DNA from: CAYSCZ01 sp964429655
GTDB lineage: Bacteria > Bacteroidota > Bacteroidia > Cytophagales > Cyclobacteriaceae
Reading direction: 5' to 3'
Assembly: GCA_964429655.1 (NCBI GenBank)
Contig: CAYSCZ010000045.1
Span: forward strand, 1-26,497
DNA length: 26,497 nucleotides
A model generated the notes under the pieces. It was not told where the DNA came from. It saw only the letters and a list, made by a program, of their open reading frames with translations, and did no database searches. Both the position numbers and the translations under genes were made by a program. Below, piece after piece: positions 16,621-24,882 of the stretch (position 1 is its first letter; every line of letters starts with the position of its first letter).

Positions 16621-17043
16621 ATGCTTAGGGATATATGCTACTATTTTAGCTTTATTTTACTGGCTATCTTTTTTTCATGCTCTGAGGATTCACAAGAAAA
16701 AGATGCTACTAATGTATCATCGCTGATGGTAGGTTCTTGGAATGCCCAGTGGAAAACCCTGCCTGAATCATTTCCAGAGGTAAAGGATATGGATTTTACA
16801 ATGAATGGGGAATTCAATTTCATTAAAGAAAATACAGTTGCAATAAAAGCCTATGGGTATCCCGGATGCATTTTTAGTAGCGATACCCTCTCTCATTCTT
16901 TAAATTGGAAAATATTAAATGATACCTTAAAGCTTCTAAACCAAGGCGAAAAGCAGGGTATTACTTATAAAATAAAATCATTTGAAGATTCGAAAATTGA
17001 GCTTCAACTTATGGAGGACATTTTCGTCACCTTAACTAAATAA
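16621..17043 (+). CDS. Putative lipoprotein with lipocalin-like C-terminal region
   Basis: A 140-residue product if started at the ATG at 16621. This start puts a hydrophobic helix (YYFSFILLAIFFSC) directly before a lipobox cysteine at residue 20, followed by acidic SEDSQEKD, typical of Bacteroidota surface or outer-membrane lipoproteins. An in-frame ATG at 16534 would add 29 mostly basic residues and bury the signal, so I prefer the later start. The mature part (VGSWNAQWKTLPESFPE through IELQLMEDIF) has the alternating pattern of a small beta-barrel, like lipocalin-like DUFs. Function unknown. It is 10 bp upstream of the AsmA-like gene and is likely co-transcribed. Confidence 0.65.
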   Translation: MLRDICYYFSFILLAIFFSCSEDSQEKDATNVSSLMVGSWNAQWKTLPESFPEVKDMDFTMNGEFNFIKENTVAIKAYGYPGCIFSSDTLSHSLNWKILNDTLKLLNQGEKQGITYKIKSFEDSKIELQLMEDIFVTLTK

Positions 17044-17053
17044 ATAAACGTCA

Positions 17054-19705
17054 ATGAAAAAAGCATTAATAGCTCTTTCCGCACTAATTTTCCTGATCAT
17101 CATCGCTTTGATTGTACTTCCTGTATTTTTTAAAGACGATATAAAAGCTGCAATAGATAAAGAAGTTGACAATAGTATTGATGCCAACGTAATTTATGAT
17201 ACCCAAAATATTAACCTCTCATTTTTTAATAATTTCCCTAATCTATCCCTAAGCATAGATCAGTTTGGAATTGTAGGAAAAGATAGTTTTGATGGTGATA
17301 CATTAGCGTGGGTAGAAAGTTTTGATCTCTCTATCGATCTTTTGTCGCTAGTAAGTGGCGATCAAATCAAAATATACACAATATCAATAAATCAACCTGA
17401 TATACTGGTAAAAGTTCTGGAGTCTGGTGCAGCTAACTATGACATCGCAAAAGAAAGCGGCGATAGCGCCACTGATAGCGAGCGTGGAGCTCAGGCTACC
17501 ACGTTTAACTTTAAAGTCCAGCGATGGGAAATAAAAAATGCATCCATATCATATATTGATGAGAGTCAAAATTTAAATGCTTATTTAACTGGTCTGACAC
17601 ATTCAGGAACTGGTGATTTCACCCAGGAAGTCTTTGATATTGAAAGCTTAACAAGTATCGAATCTGTTACCCTTGCATTTGATGGGATTAAATACATCGA
17701 TGATAGAATTTTGACAATCGATATGGGATTAAATATGAACTTACCCAATCAGATCTATACATTCCTTGAAAATAGAGTGCAGCTTAATGATTTCGGTTTT
17801 ATGTTTGATGGTGACATAAAACTGGATGAAGAGGACATTATAACAGATATATCCTTTTTAGGTCAGGACATAGATCTTAAAAGTTTACTATCACTCATTC
17901 CACAGGTATACCAAGAAGATTTAAAAGAAGTAAAAACCAAAGGTGATGTGTCCTTCAAAGGTAAGGTGTCTGGCATTTACAACGAAGCAAGTATGCCTTC
18001 AATTAAATTATATCTTGGGATGCAAGACGGATATCTGTCACACCCGGATAATCCTCTGCCTTTAGAAAATATTGCACTAGAGGCCAGGATTGATTACCCC
18101 ACTAATGACCTCAGGGATACAAAAATTGATGTTGAAAATTTTTCATTTACGATTGAAGAAGAAAAGACAATTGCAAGTTTAAAGCTTCATAATCTTGAAA
18201 ATTATCATTGGGACTTTAAAATTGATGGAAAACTAGACCTTGGGAAAATTACAAATGTTATTCACTTAGACGATAGTATGAATCTAAGAGGATTACTAGA
18301 TGCTAACCTAAGCAGCAAAGGCTCTTATTCCGATCTGGAAGCCGAACGTTATCAAAAAATTGAAAGTCAAGGCAGGATTGATATCAATGATTTTTATTTC
18401 GCTAGTAAGGACTTCTTCCAGGGATTGGAAATCTCTGAAGCAATAGCCTCTTTTAGCCCTACCTCAATTGCTTTAACAAAATTCAAAAGTAAGACTGGCA
18501 ACAGTGATTTTGAGCTGGAGGGTAGTTTATCTAATTATTTAGGTTACCTGATGAATGGAGAAAAAATCACCGGAAGGTTAAATCATCAATCGGATTTGAT
18601 TAGTTTAAATGACTGGATGACTGAGGCCACACCGGAGGAGGAGACAGATTCAGATACTTCCGGCTATGGCACAATAAAAGTTCCTACTAATATAGATTTC
18701 CGATTGACATCGAATATTAATAGTATAATCTATGATAACCTCGAATTAAATAATGCAAAAGGTGAGATAATCATTAAAGATGGAGCCGTGAACTTAAGTG
18801 GGCTCTCATTTAACCTGTTGGATGGGGACTTTTTAATGAAAGGATCCTACAAAACAGCCAACGTTGATAAACCGGCTTATGACTTTAATTTCAGCATTAA
18901 AGACCTATCAATTAAAAAAGCTTTTGAGAAAGTATCATTAATAAATGATTTAGTACCTATAGCCAATGTGATGACCGGTAAGTTTTCTACAAATTTCTCA
19001 CTCAATGGATTACTCAATGAAAATATGGACCCTGTATATGAGGCAATGAATGGTAGTGGATTGGTAAAGGTGGTTGAATCCTCAGTCAGCAATCCTAAAA
19101 TAATTTCTTCACTCAGTAACTTCAGCAGCCTTAGCAACATCAATAAAACAATCGAAATATCAAACCTGGGTATCAAAGCGGAAATTAAAAATGGCAGGTT
19201 ATACATTGATCCATTCGATGTTCAACTCGGTAATTATTCTTCCACTATATCAGGTAGTAATGGGATTGATGGTAGTCTTGATTATACGATAAAAATGCTG
19301 GTTCCCGGAAAAAATATTAACAACAGCCTTGGAAATAAAATTACTAAATTTAGCAATTTTCAATCTGGTGCTTCATCAAATATTATACTACCGTTTAAGA
19401 TTACCGGCACATACTATGAGCCCGAAGTTAATCTGGCTTTTGGTTCTGAGTCAGGAAAGGAACTGGTAAAATCACTGGCCCAACAAAAAGTTGACGATAA
19501 AAAAGAAGAGGCTAAAGATCAGGCTGAAGAAATAATACAAGAAGGAAAAGCAAAGCTACAGGAAAAAAAAGAAGAAGTTGCTGAAGAAATGAAAGAAAAA
19601 ACCGAAGAACAGAAAAAAGAAGCCGAAGATAAAATAAAAGATAAGCTCAAAGATCTCTTTGGCAAAAAGAAAAAAGAAAAGAAGAAAGAAAACGAAGATA
19701 ACTGA
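17054..19705 (+). CDS. AsmA family protein
   Basis: An 883-residue inner-membrane-anchored periplasmic protein. One N-terminal helix (ALIALSALIFLIIIALIVLPVFF) leads into the AsmA opening, with FFNNFPNLSLSIDQFGIVGKD near 55-75. Long beta-rich repeats fill the middle, and the conserved C-terminal AsmA region (about 560-800) includes NLSGLSFNLLDGDFLMKGSY. AsmA-family proteins are now viewed as bridge-like lipid-transfer or outer-membrane maintenance proteins. The last ~80 residues form a lysine/glutamate-rich coiled-coil-like tail (QKVDDKKEEAKDQAEE to KKKKEKKKENEDN), a low-complexity extension. I have seen similar tails in other Bacteroidota AsmA proteins, from memory. Confidence 0.88.
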   Translation: MKKALIALSALIFLIIIALIVLPVFFKDDIKAAIDKEVDNSIDANVIYDTQNINLSFFNNFPNLSLSIDQFGIVGKDSFDGDTLAWVESFDLSIDLLSLVSGDQIKIYTISINQPDILVKVLESGAANYDIAKESGDSATDSERGAQATTFNFKVQRWEIKNASISYIDESQNLNAYLTGLTHSGTGDFTQEVFDIESLTSIESVTLAFDGIKYIDDRILTIDMGLNMNLPNQIYTFLENRVQLNDFGFMFDGDIKLDEEDIITDISFLGQDIDLKSLLSLIPQVYQEDLKEVKTKGDVSFKGKVSGIYNEASMPSIKLYLGMQDGYLSHPDNPLPLENIALEARIDYPTNDLRDTKIDVENFSFTIEEEKTIASLKLHNLENYHWDFKIDGKLDLGKITNVIHLDDSMNLRGLLDANLSSKGSYSDLEAERYQKIESQGRIDINDFYFASKDFFQGLEISEAIASFSPTSIALTKFKSKTGNSDFELEGSLSNYLGYLMNGEKITGRLNHQSDLISLNDWMTEATPEEETDSDTSGYGTIKVPTNIDFRLTSNINSIIYDNLELNNAKGEIIIKDGAVNLSGLSFNLLDGDFLMKGSYKTANVDKPAYDFNFSIKDLSIKKAFEKVSLINDLVPIANVMTGKFSTNFSLNGLLNENMDPVYEAMNGSGLVKVVESSVSNPKIISSLSNFSSLSNINKTIEISNLGIKAEIKNGRLYIDPFDVQLGNYSSTISGSNGIDGSLDYTIKMLVPGKNINNSLGNKITKFSNFQSGASSNIILPFKITGTYYEPEVNLAFGSESGKELVKSLAQQKVDDKKEEAKDQAEEIIQEGKAKLQEKKEEVAEEMKEKTEEQKKEAEDKIKDKLKDLFGKKKKEKKKENEDN

Positions 19706-19748
19706 TGGGCCTTTCCGTTAAGAGTGTCTGAAAAGTTTAAAAAAATAG

Positions 19749-19760
19749 TATGCATGCATA
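19749..19760. promoter_or_regulatory. Perfect palindrome in the marR-fad promoter, candidate MarR operator
   Basis: TATGCATGCATA is a perfect 12-bp palindrome that ends 9 bp before the -7 box at 19770. It sits where -33/-7 spacer DNA would be, so a bound dimer could block RNA polymerase. MarR dimers commonly bind palindromes of this size. Ownership by the adjacent regulator is inferred from position only. Confidence 0.45.
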
Positions 19761-19769
19761 ATAATTTCC

Positions 19770-19777
19770 TATCTTTG
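19770..19777 (+). promoter_or_regulatory. Promoter -7 box of the marR-fadN-fadA operon
   Basis: TATCTTTG is an exact match to TAnnTTTG, 23 bp upstream of the marR ATG. No good TTG is present at -33; the palindrome at 19749-19760 occupies the spacer just upstream. A weak -33 element would fit a regulated promoter. Confidence 0.5.
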
Positions 19778-19800
19778 ATTATTTACATTTATGAACCATT

Positions 19801-20274
19801 ATGAAGCGTGAAGAGACTGTTGATTACAATATAAAAGCCACCTGGTTGGCCATTTCACGAATGTATAATCAACATGGACAACCTTTTGAACTGACTGCGA
19901 CTACTGGGTTTGTACTTTTAAACATTGATGTCGAGCATGGTACTCCGGCTACAAAAATTGCGCCCATGTTAGGTATGGAATCCAGAAGCTTGACAAGGAT
20001 TTTAAAAGCCATGGAAGATAAAAACTGGATTTACCGTGAAAAAGATACAAATGATGGGCGCTCAGTGAGAATTCACCTCACGGAACTGGGTAAGGAAAAA
20101 AGGGAATTATCAAGACTATCTGTAAGGGAATTTAATCGTAAGGTTAGAGCCAATGTAGGTTATGAAGCGTTAACCTCATTTTTTAATGTTTTAAATTCTA
20201 TTAATCAAATAATTGAAAAAAACGTCCTATTTAACCAATTAGAAACAGAAACCGAATATGAAGAGAACCATTAA
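19801..20274 (+). CDS. MarR family transcriptional regulator
   Basis: A 157-residue winged-helix regulator. The recognition region is TPATKIAPMLGMESRSLTRILKAMEDKNW (about 56-84; helix-turn-helix), and the wing is DTNDGRSVRIHLTELGKEKR (about 82-101). Flanking helices at both ends would form the dimer interface. Length is typical. Its stop lies 17 bp inside the downstream fadN start, so the regulator and the beta-oxidation enzymes are translated as one unit. The natural inference is that it represses the fad genes and its own promoter, with an acyl-CoA or fatty acid as likely inducer. The ligand cannot be read from the sequence. Confidence 0.9.
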   Translation: MKREETVDYNIKATWLAISRMYNQHGQPFELTATTGFVLLNIDVEHGTPATKIAPMLGMESRSLTRILKAMEDKNWIYREKDTNDGRSVRIHLTELGKEKRELSRLSVREFNRKVRANVGYEALTSFFNVLNSINQIIEKNVLFNQLETETEYEENH

Positions 20275-22657
20275 AAAAACAGCAGTATTGGGCTCAGGAA
20301 TAATGGGCTCAAGGATTGCCTGCCACTTTGCAAATATTGGCCTGAAAGTTTTACTTCTTGATATTCCACCAAAAGAACTTAACGACAGCGAAAAAGAAAA
20401 AGGATTGTCACTAGAGGATACAGAAGTAAAAAACAGAATTGTATCTGATTCCTTTAAAAACACATTAAAGTCAAAGCCTGCTCCATTGTATCACAAATCT
20501 TTTGAAAAGTATGTAACGCTGGGAAATTTTGATGACGACCTGCCTAGGATTGCAGAATGTGACTGGGTAATTGAAGCAATTGTTGAGAATTTAGATATTA
20601 AAAAATCATTATTTGAGCGTGTTGAAAAATTCAGAAAACCCGGATCTCTAATCAGTTCAAATACTTCAGGCATACCTATCAATTTAATGCTGGAGGGCCG
20701 TTCTGATGATTTTCAAAAATGCTTTTGCGGTACCCATTTTTTCAACCCCCCTCGCTACCTGAGATTACTCGAAATAATACCATCAATAAAAACAGATCCG
20801 GAAATCATAGATTTTTTTATGAACTATGGAGATCTTTATCTTGGAAAGGAAACGGTGCTATGTAAGGATACGCCCGCATTTATTGCCAATAGAATCGGGA
20901 TCTACGGGATAATGTCCGGAATGTATGCGGTGCAAGATATGAATCTGACGGTTGGTGAGGTAGATAAACTCACAGGACCGGAAATAGGTAGACCAAAATC
21001 AGCTACTTTCAGGACAATAGACGTTGTGGGTTTGGATACCGTGGTGAAAGTGGCCACCAACCTATATCATGGATTACCAAAGGACGAATCGAGAGACGTA
21101 TTTAAACTGCCTGCAATTATAGAAGCATTAGATAAGCGTAAGTGGTGGGGTGATAAAACCAAGCAAGGATACTTTAAAAAAATAGTGAATGCTGAGGGGA
21201 AAAAAGAAATTCTGGAGCTAAACCTGAACACCTATGAATATGGTTCAAGAACGAAAGCAAAATTTGATGTACTGGAACAAACCAGGGATATTGAGGACTT
21301 AAAAAAACGCTTGCCAATTTTGTTAAATGATCAAGGTAAGGCTGGAGAATTCTATAGAAGAACATTTTTTGACCTTTTCAGGTACTGTACGAACCGTATT
21401 CCTGAGATTGCTGATGAGTTATACAGAATTGACAAGGCAGTAGCAGCAGGATTTGGTTGGAAATTAGGCCCATTCGAAACCTGGGACGTACTAGGCGTTG
21501 AAGAAACGGTCCATAAAATGAAGGAAATGTCACTCCAACCTGCATCATGGGTACAAGAAATGCTGAACGCCGGTCATGACTCATTTTACCGGTTCAAAGA
21601 TGGAAAGAGCTATTATTACGACATTAATTCTAAATCATATATCGAAGTACCAGGCACTGAAAACTTCATTTTATTGGAGGCATTTAAAAATAATATCGTC
21701 TGGGAAAATAGCGGAACTACACTTTATGATATTGGTGATGGTGTATTAAACCTGGAATTTCATACGAAGATGAATTCTATTGGTGCTGAAGTGGTTGAAG
21801 GAATAAATACTGCCATAAGCATGGCAGAAAAAGACTATAAAGGGCTGGTGATTGGAAATGAAGGGGATAACTTTTCTGCCGGGGCTAATCTGGCCATGAT
21901 ATTTATGTATGCCGGCGACCAGGAGTTTGATGAAATTAATTTAATGATTGCCGAGTTCCAAAAGACTATGACACGGGTAAGATTTTCCTCCATTCCGGTC
22001 GTTGCCGCTACCTCTGGAATGGCCCTGGGTGGCGGTTGCGAGCTATCCCTGCATTGTGATGCTATTCAGGCACATGCAGAAACTTATATAGGCCTGGTTG
22101 AATTTGGCGTTGGTGTTATCCCTGCAGGAGGCGGTACTAAAGAATTTGTACTAAGGGCTTCTGATCAATACACGGCTAGTGATCCTCAGCTTAATACCTT
22201 ACAGGAATACTTTATGAATATTGCTATGGCCAAGGTGGCTACCTCAGCTTATGAAGCAAAGGATATGCACATCATTAGGGATTCTGACCGGATTACCTTG
22301 AACCGGGCAAGACTTATTTCCGATGCTAAGCAAAAAGTATTGGACCTCTCCAATGCCGGATACACACAACCAACTGAAAGATCTGACATCCTGGTTCAGG
22401 GAAGGACAGGCCTGGCAATGTTTGAAGCTGGTATTACCGGAATGATATATGGTAATTATATTTCTGAACATGACATGAAGATTGCGAAAAAATTAGCATG
22501 GGTCATGTGTGGTGGTGATCTCACCCAAAAACAAACGGTATCTGAACAATACTTGTTAGACCTAGAGCGTGAAGCGTTTTTAAGTTTAACGGGAGAGCCT
22601 AAAACATTAGAAAGAATTCATAGCATATTGTTCAAAGGAAAACCATTACGTAACTAA
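20258..22657 (+). CDS. fadN: Bifunctional 3-hydroxyacyl-CoA dehydrogenase/enoyl-CoA hydratase
   Basis: A 799-residue beta-oxidation enzyme with the dehydrogenase first and hydratase last, the reverse of E. coli FadB and the same order as Bacillus FadN. The NAD site is VLGSGIMGSRIA (GxGxxG at 12-17). The catalytic His-Glu pair is H160 (CGTHFFNPP) and E172. Two dehydrogenase C-terminal modules run to about 445. The crotonase domain is about 485-690, with oxyanion-hole elements in FSAGANLAM (540-547) and GMALGGGCE, and both catalytic glutamates, E595 and E615 (IGLVEFGVGV). It hydrates enoyl-CoA and oxidises the 3-hydroxyacyl-CoA in the cytoplasm. It is coupled to marR upstream and lies 19 bp before fadA. 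The symbol rests on domain order, not direct comparison. Confidence 0.92.
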   Translation: MKRTIKKTAVLGSGIMGSRIACHFANIGLKVLLLDIPPKELNDSEKEKGLSLEDTEVKNRIVSDSFKNTLKSKPAPLYHKSFEKYVTLGNFDDDLPRIAECDWVIEAIVENLDIKKSLFERVEKFRKPGSLISSNTSGIPINLMLEGRSDDFQKCFCGTHFFNPPRYLRLLEIIPSIKTDPEIIDFFMNYGDLYLGKETVLCKDTPAFIANRIGIYGIMSGMYAVQDMNLTVGEVDKLTGPEIGRPKSATFRTIDVVGLDTVVKVATNLYHGLPKDESRDVFKLPAIIEALDKRKWWGDKTKQGYFKKIVNAEGKKEILELNLNTYEYGSRTKAKFDVLEQTRDIEDLKKRLPILLNDQGKAGEFYRRTFFDLFRYCTNRIPEIADELYRIDKAVAAGFGWKLGPFETWDVLGVEETVHKMKEMSLQPASWVQEMLNAGHDSFYRFKDGKSYYYDINSKSYIEVPGTENFILLEAFKNNIVWENSGTTLYDIGDGVLNLEFHTKMNSIGAEVVEGINTAISMAEKDYKGLVIGNEGDNFSAGANLAMIFMYAGDQEFDEINLMIAEFQKTMTRVRFSSIPVVAATSGMALGGGCELSLHCDAIQAHAETYIGLVEFGVGVIPAGGGTKEFVLRASDQYTASDPQLNTLQEYFMNIAMAKVATSAYEAKDMHIIRDSDRITLNRARLISDAKQKVLDLSNAGYTQPTERSDILVQGRTGLAMFEAGITGMIYGNYISEHDMKIAKKLAWVMCGGDLTQKQTVSEQYLLDLEREAFLSLTGEPKTLERIHSILFKGKPLRN

Positions 22658-22676
22658 TTAATAAAATTAAAATATC

Positions 22677-23852
22677 ATGGATGCATATATTGTCAAAGGA
22701 TATAGGTCAGCGGTTGGTAAAGCCAAGAAAGGTGGTTTTAGATTTTACCGACCAGATGACCTGGCCGCAGATGTAATAAAATATTTAACATCCTCTATAG
22801 GAGGATTTGATCCCAGACGGGTTGATGACTTAATCGTTGGTAACGCGATTCCCGAAGCAGAACAGGGCATGCAGATGGGAAGGATGATCTCCCTGCTATC
22901 ATTGCCCTTAGAAGTGCCAGGTATGATCGTGAACAGGTACTGTGGTTCCGGCCTGGAGGCCATACAAATAGCTTCCCTAAGAATTCATGCCGGCATGGCC
23001 GATTGCATAATCGCCGGAGGAACAGAGTCAATGTCGTTGGTGCCTATGATGGGATATAAGCCCGCACTCAACTGGAGAATAGCTGAAGATCACCCAGAGT
23101 ACTATCTAAATATGGGTCTAACTGCTGAAGAACTGGCTTTGGAATATAAAATTTCGAAGGATGAAGCCAATGAGTTTGCAGTAAGGTCTCACAGTCTGGC
23201 TGCAAAAGCACAGGACGAAGGTAAGTTTGATGACGAAATCATTCCCATAACAGTAAAAGAAATTTTTGTAAATGAGGAAGGCAAAAAAGTTGACCGGGAA
23301 TTTGTTGTGGATAAAGATGAGTGCATAAGAAGAGGTACAAGTATGCATTCCCTGGCAAAACTAAGGCCAGCTTTTAAACAAGACGGGCAGGTTACTGCTG
23401 GTAACTCTTCTCCAACCTCAGATGGCGCAGCATTCGTAATGATTATGTCTGAAAAAATGGTGAAAGCATATAATCTTCAACCAATCGCAAAGCTGGTTTC
23501 TTACGCAACTGCAGGAGTAAACCCAAGAATAATGGGTATAGGCCCGAAAGAAGCTGTTCCAAAGGCCTTGAAGTTAGCAGGCTTAAAACCAGAGGACCTT
23601 GATCTAATTGAGCTCAACGAAGCATTTGCAGCGCAATCGATGGCTGTTGTGAAATCGCTTGATCTTGATATGGATAAGTTGAATGTGAACGGAGGTGCAA
23701 TAGCCCTTGGCCATCCGCTTGGTTGTACCGGAGCTAAGCTTTCCATTAGCTTATTAAATGAATTGAAGAGAAGGAAGGGCAAATACGGAATGGTTACCGC
23801 ATGTGTTGGTGGCGGACAAGGTGTTGCCGGCGTATTTGAAAGGTTAAATTGA
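22677..23852 (+). CDS. fadA: Acetyl-CoA C-acyltransferase (3-ketoacyl-CoA thiolase)
   Basis: A 391-residue thiolase that releases acetyl-CoA from 3-ketoacyl-CoA, the last step of each beta-oxidation cycle. The nucleophile is C89 in NRYCGSGLEAIQIA. The base H346 is in GGAIALGHPLGCTGAK and the second cysteine C376 in MVTACVGGGQGVA. The NEAFAAQ signature lies just before, near 318. Length and motif spacing are those of family degradative thiolases. It directly follows the bifunctional enzyme, and a strong terminator lies 15 bp after its stop. No acyl-CoA dehydrogenase or acyl-CoA synthetase follows, so these must be encoded elsewhere. Confidence 0.94.
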   Translation: MDAYIVKGYRSAVGKAKKGGFRFYRPDDLAADVIKYLTSSIGGFDPRRVDDLIVGNAIPEAEQGMQMGRMISLLSLPLEVPGMIVNRYCGSGLEAIQIASLRIHAGMADCIIAGGTESMSLVPMMGYKPALNWRIAEDHPEYYLNMGLTAEELALEYKISKDEANEFAVRSHSLAAKAQDEGKFDDEIIPITVKEIFVNEEGKKVDREFVVDKDECIRRGTSMHSLAKLRPAFKQDGQVTAGNSSPTSDGAAFVMIMSEKMVKAYNLQPIAKLVSYATAGVNPRIMGIGPKEAVPKALKLAGLKPEDLDLIELNEAFAAQSMAVVKSLDLDMDKLNVNGGAIALGHPLGCTGAKLSISLLNELKRRKGKYGMVTACVGGGQGVAGVFERLN

Positions 23853-23867
23853 TTTTTTTATTCGTAT

Positions 23868-23905
23868 TGAGCGTCTTATTAAAATTATAAGACGCTCATT
23901 TTTTT
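23868..23905 (+). terminator. Rho-independent terminator of the fad operon, possibly bidirectional
   Basis: TGAGCGTCTTAT (23868-23879) and ATAAGACGCTCA (23887-23898) form a perfect 12-bp stem around a 7-nt loop. Seven T residues follow on the plus strand. It lies between the fadA stop and the convergent ridA-like stop (23904), so it may also end that transcript, though the minus-strand U-run is more distant. Confidence 0.85.
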
Positions 23906-24467
23906 ATTCTTTAACCTCTACAATCATTTCGATCTCGACTGCAATATTTCTGGGTAGGGCAGCCATACCAACAGCAGCTCTTGCATGTTTACCCTTACCA
24001 CCAAATACTTCTACCATCAGATCAGAAAAGCCGTTGATTACTTCAGGTTGATCACCAAAATCCGGTGAGGAATTAACCATCCCCAGCACTTTTACTATAC
24101 GCTTTACTTTTTTTAGATTACCCAATTCTTTTTTCAGAACGGATAGTTGGTTGACAGCTACAATTTTGGCGGCCTCATATCCCTCTTCAACAGTTAATTC
24201 CTGACCCAGTTTACCTTTAATGTAATTTCCATCTGCTTTTTTGGGGCCCTTTCCAGCTAAAAAAATCAAATTACCTGTTTTTACGGCATTAACGTAATTA
24301 GCGACGGGAGCACCAACTTCGGTGAGCTCAATACCCAGCGATTTTAATTTTGCTTCAGGGTCATAGATTTCCTTTTGTCCAATAAAAGCTTCATTTTCAT
24401 TATCTCTTTTTACACCCAGTTGGCATCCTAAAAAAAAGACGAGCGGAAGAATCAAAATATATTTCAT
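23904..24467 (-). CDS. RidA (YjgF/YER057c/UK114) family protein with a lipoprotein signal
   Basis: A 187-residue protein. The N-terminus MKYILILPLVFFLGC is a lipoprotein signal with the cysteine at residue 15. The RidA fold follows from about 35: NLIFLAGKGPKKADGNYIKG, LTVEEGYEAAKIVAVNQLSV and PEVINGFSDLMVEVFG. The conserved arginine R163 in KHARAAVGMAALPRN aligns with the enamine/imine-binding arginine of E. coli RidA (R105), and E180 with its active-site glutamate region. RidA enzymes usually work in the cytoplasm, deaminating reactive imines. The start is set by a -7 box at 24489-24496, upstream of this ATG; the earlier in-frame TTG at 24491 would lie within it. Convergent with fadA, with which it shares the terminator. 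Confidence 0.85.
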   Translation of the reverse strand: MKYILILPLVFFLGCQLGVKRDNENEAFIGQKEIYDPEAKLKSLGIELTEVGAPVANYVNAVKTGNLIFLAGKGPKKADGNYIKGKLGQELTVEEGYEAAKIVAVNQLSVLKKELGNLKKVKRIVKVLGMVNSSPDFGDQPEVINGFSDLMVEVFGGKGKHARAAVGMAALPRNIAVEIEMIVEVKE

Positions 24468-24488
24468 AAAACAACTATAATTTATTAA

Positions 24489-24496
24489 CAAACATA
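24489..24496 (-). promoter_or_regulatory. Promoter -7 box of the ridA-like gene
   Basis: On the minus strand this reads TATGTTTG, an exact TAnnTTTG match, 21 bp before the ATG at 24467. It argues against a longer protein starting at the TTG at 24491. A CAA (TTG on the minus strand) lies 24 bp upstream, slightly beyond the usual spacing. Confidence 0.45.
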
Positions 24497-24610
24497 AATG
24501 AATTCTATGATTCTGTATTCCAATGGCCTATTCGAAAGAATATCTTCTATTTTTATAAATTATTTAATAAAACCATTACCATAAATTATTTTTATACATT
24601 TTAATATGTT

Positions 24611-24844
24611 ATGCCAGAGCAATCACCCTTAGACGAAAAAATCAGGCAGGCGCATCAATCAGTAAGAATGCGTGACGTGCACAAATTATCTGCTTTAATA
24701 AAATCCATTCCTTTTGGCAGCGAAAGACGGGCTTTTCAGGACCTCTTTTATAAGAAGCACGGTTACAAGATCATTGACTGGGCTATGAATCTAAAGGACT
24801 GGGAAGATTACAACCGAGTGTATTTAGCACTCAATCAGAAATGA
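24611..24844 (+). CDS. Small hypothetical protein
   Basis: A 77-residue, charged, all-helical-looking protein with no signal peptide or membrane segment. The sequence (for example DEKIRQAHQSVRMRDVHKL and FYKKHGYKIIDWAMNL) is balanced in composition and has no low-complexity runs, which together with its clear ATG and lack of any rival frame supports a real gene. It lies 38 bp upstream of the PH-domain gene on the same strand. I do not recognise the family. A small cytoplasmic adaptor or regulator is possible, but nothing in the sequence shows that. Confidence 0.6.
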   Translation: MPEQSPLDEKIRQAHQSVRMRDVHKLSALIKSIPFGSERRAFQDLFYKKHGYKIIDWAMNLKDWEDYNRVYLALNQK

Positions 24845-24882
24845 TCCGGTAATTCACTGCGGCAATTTTTTAATTTTAATAT

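Noticed and set aside
24468..24491. Longer RidA product starting at TTG 24491
   Set aside because: The start overlaps a good -7 promoter box and would place extra residues before a perfect lipoprotein signal.
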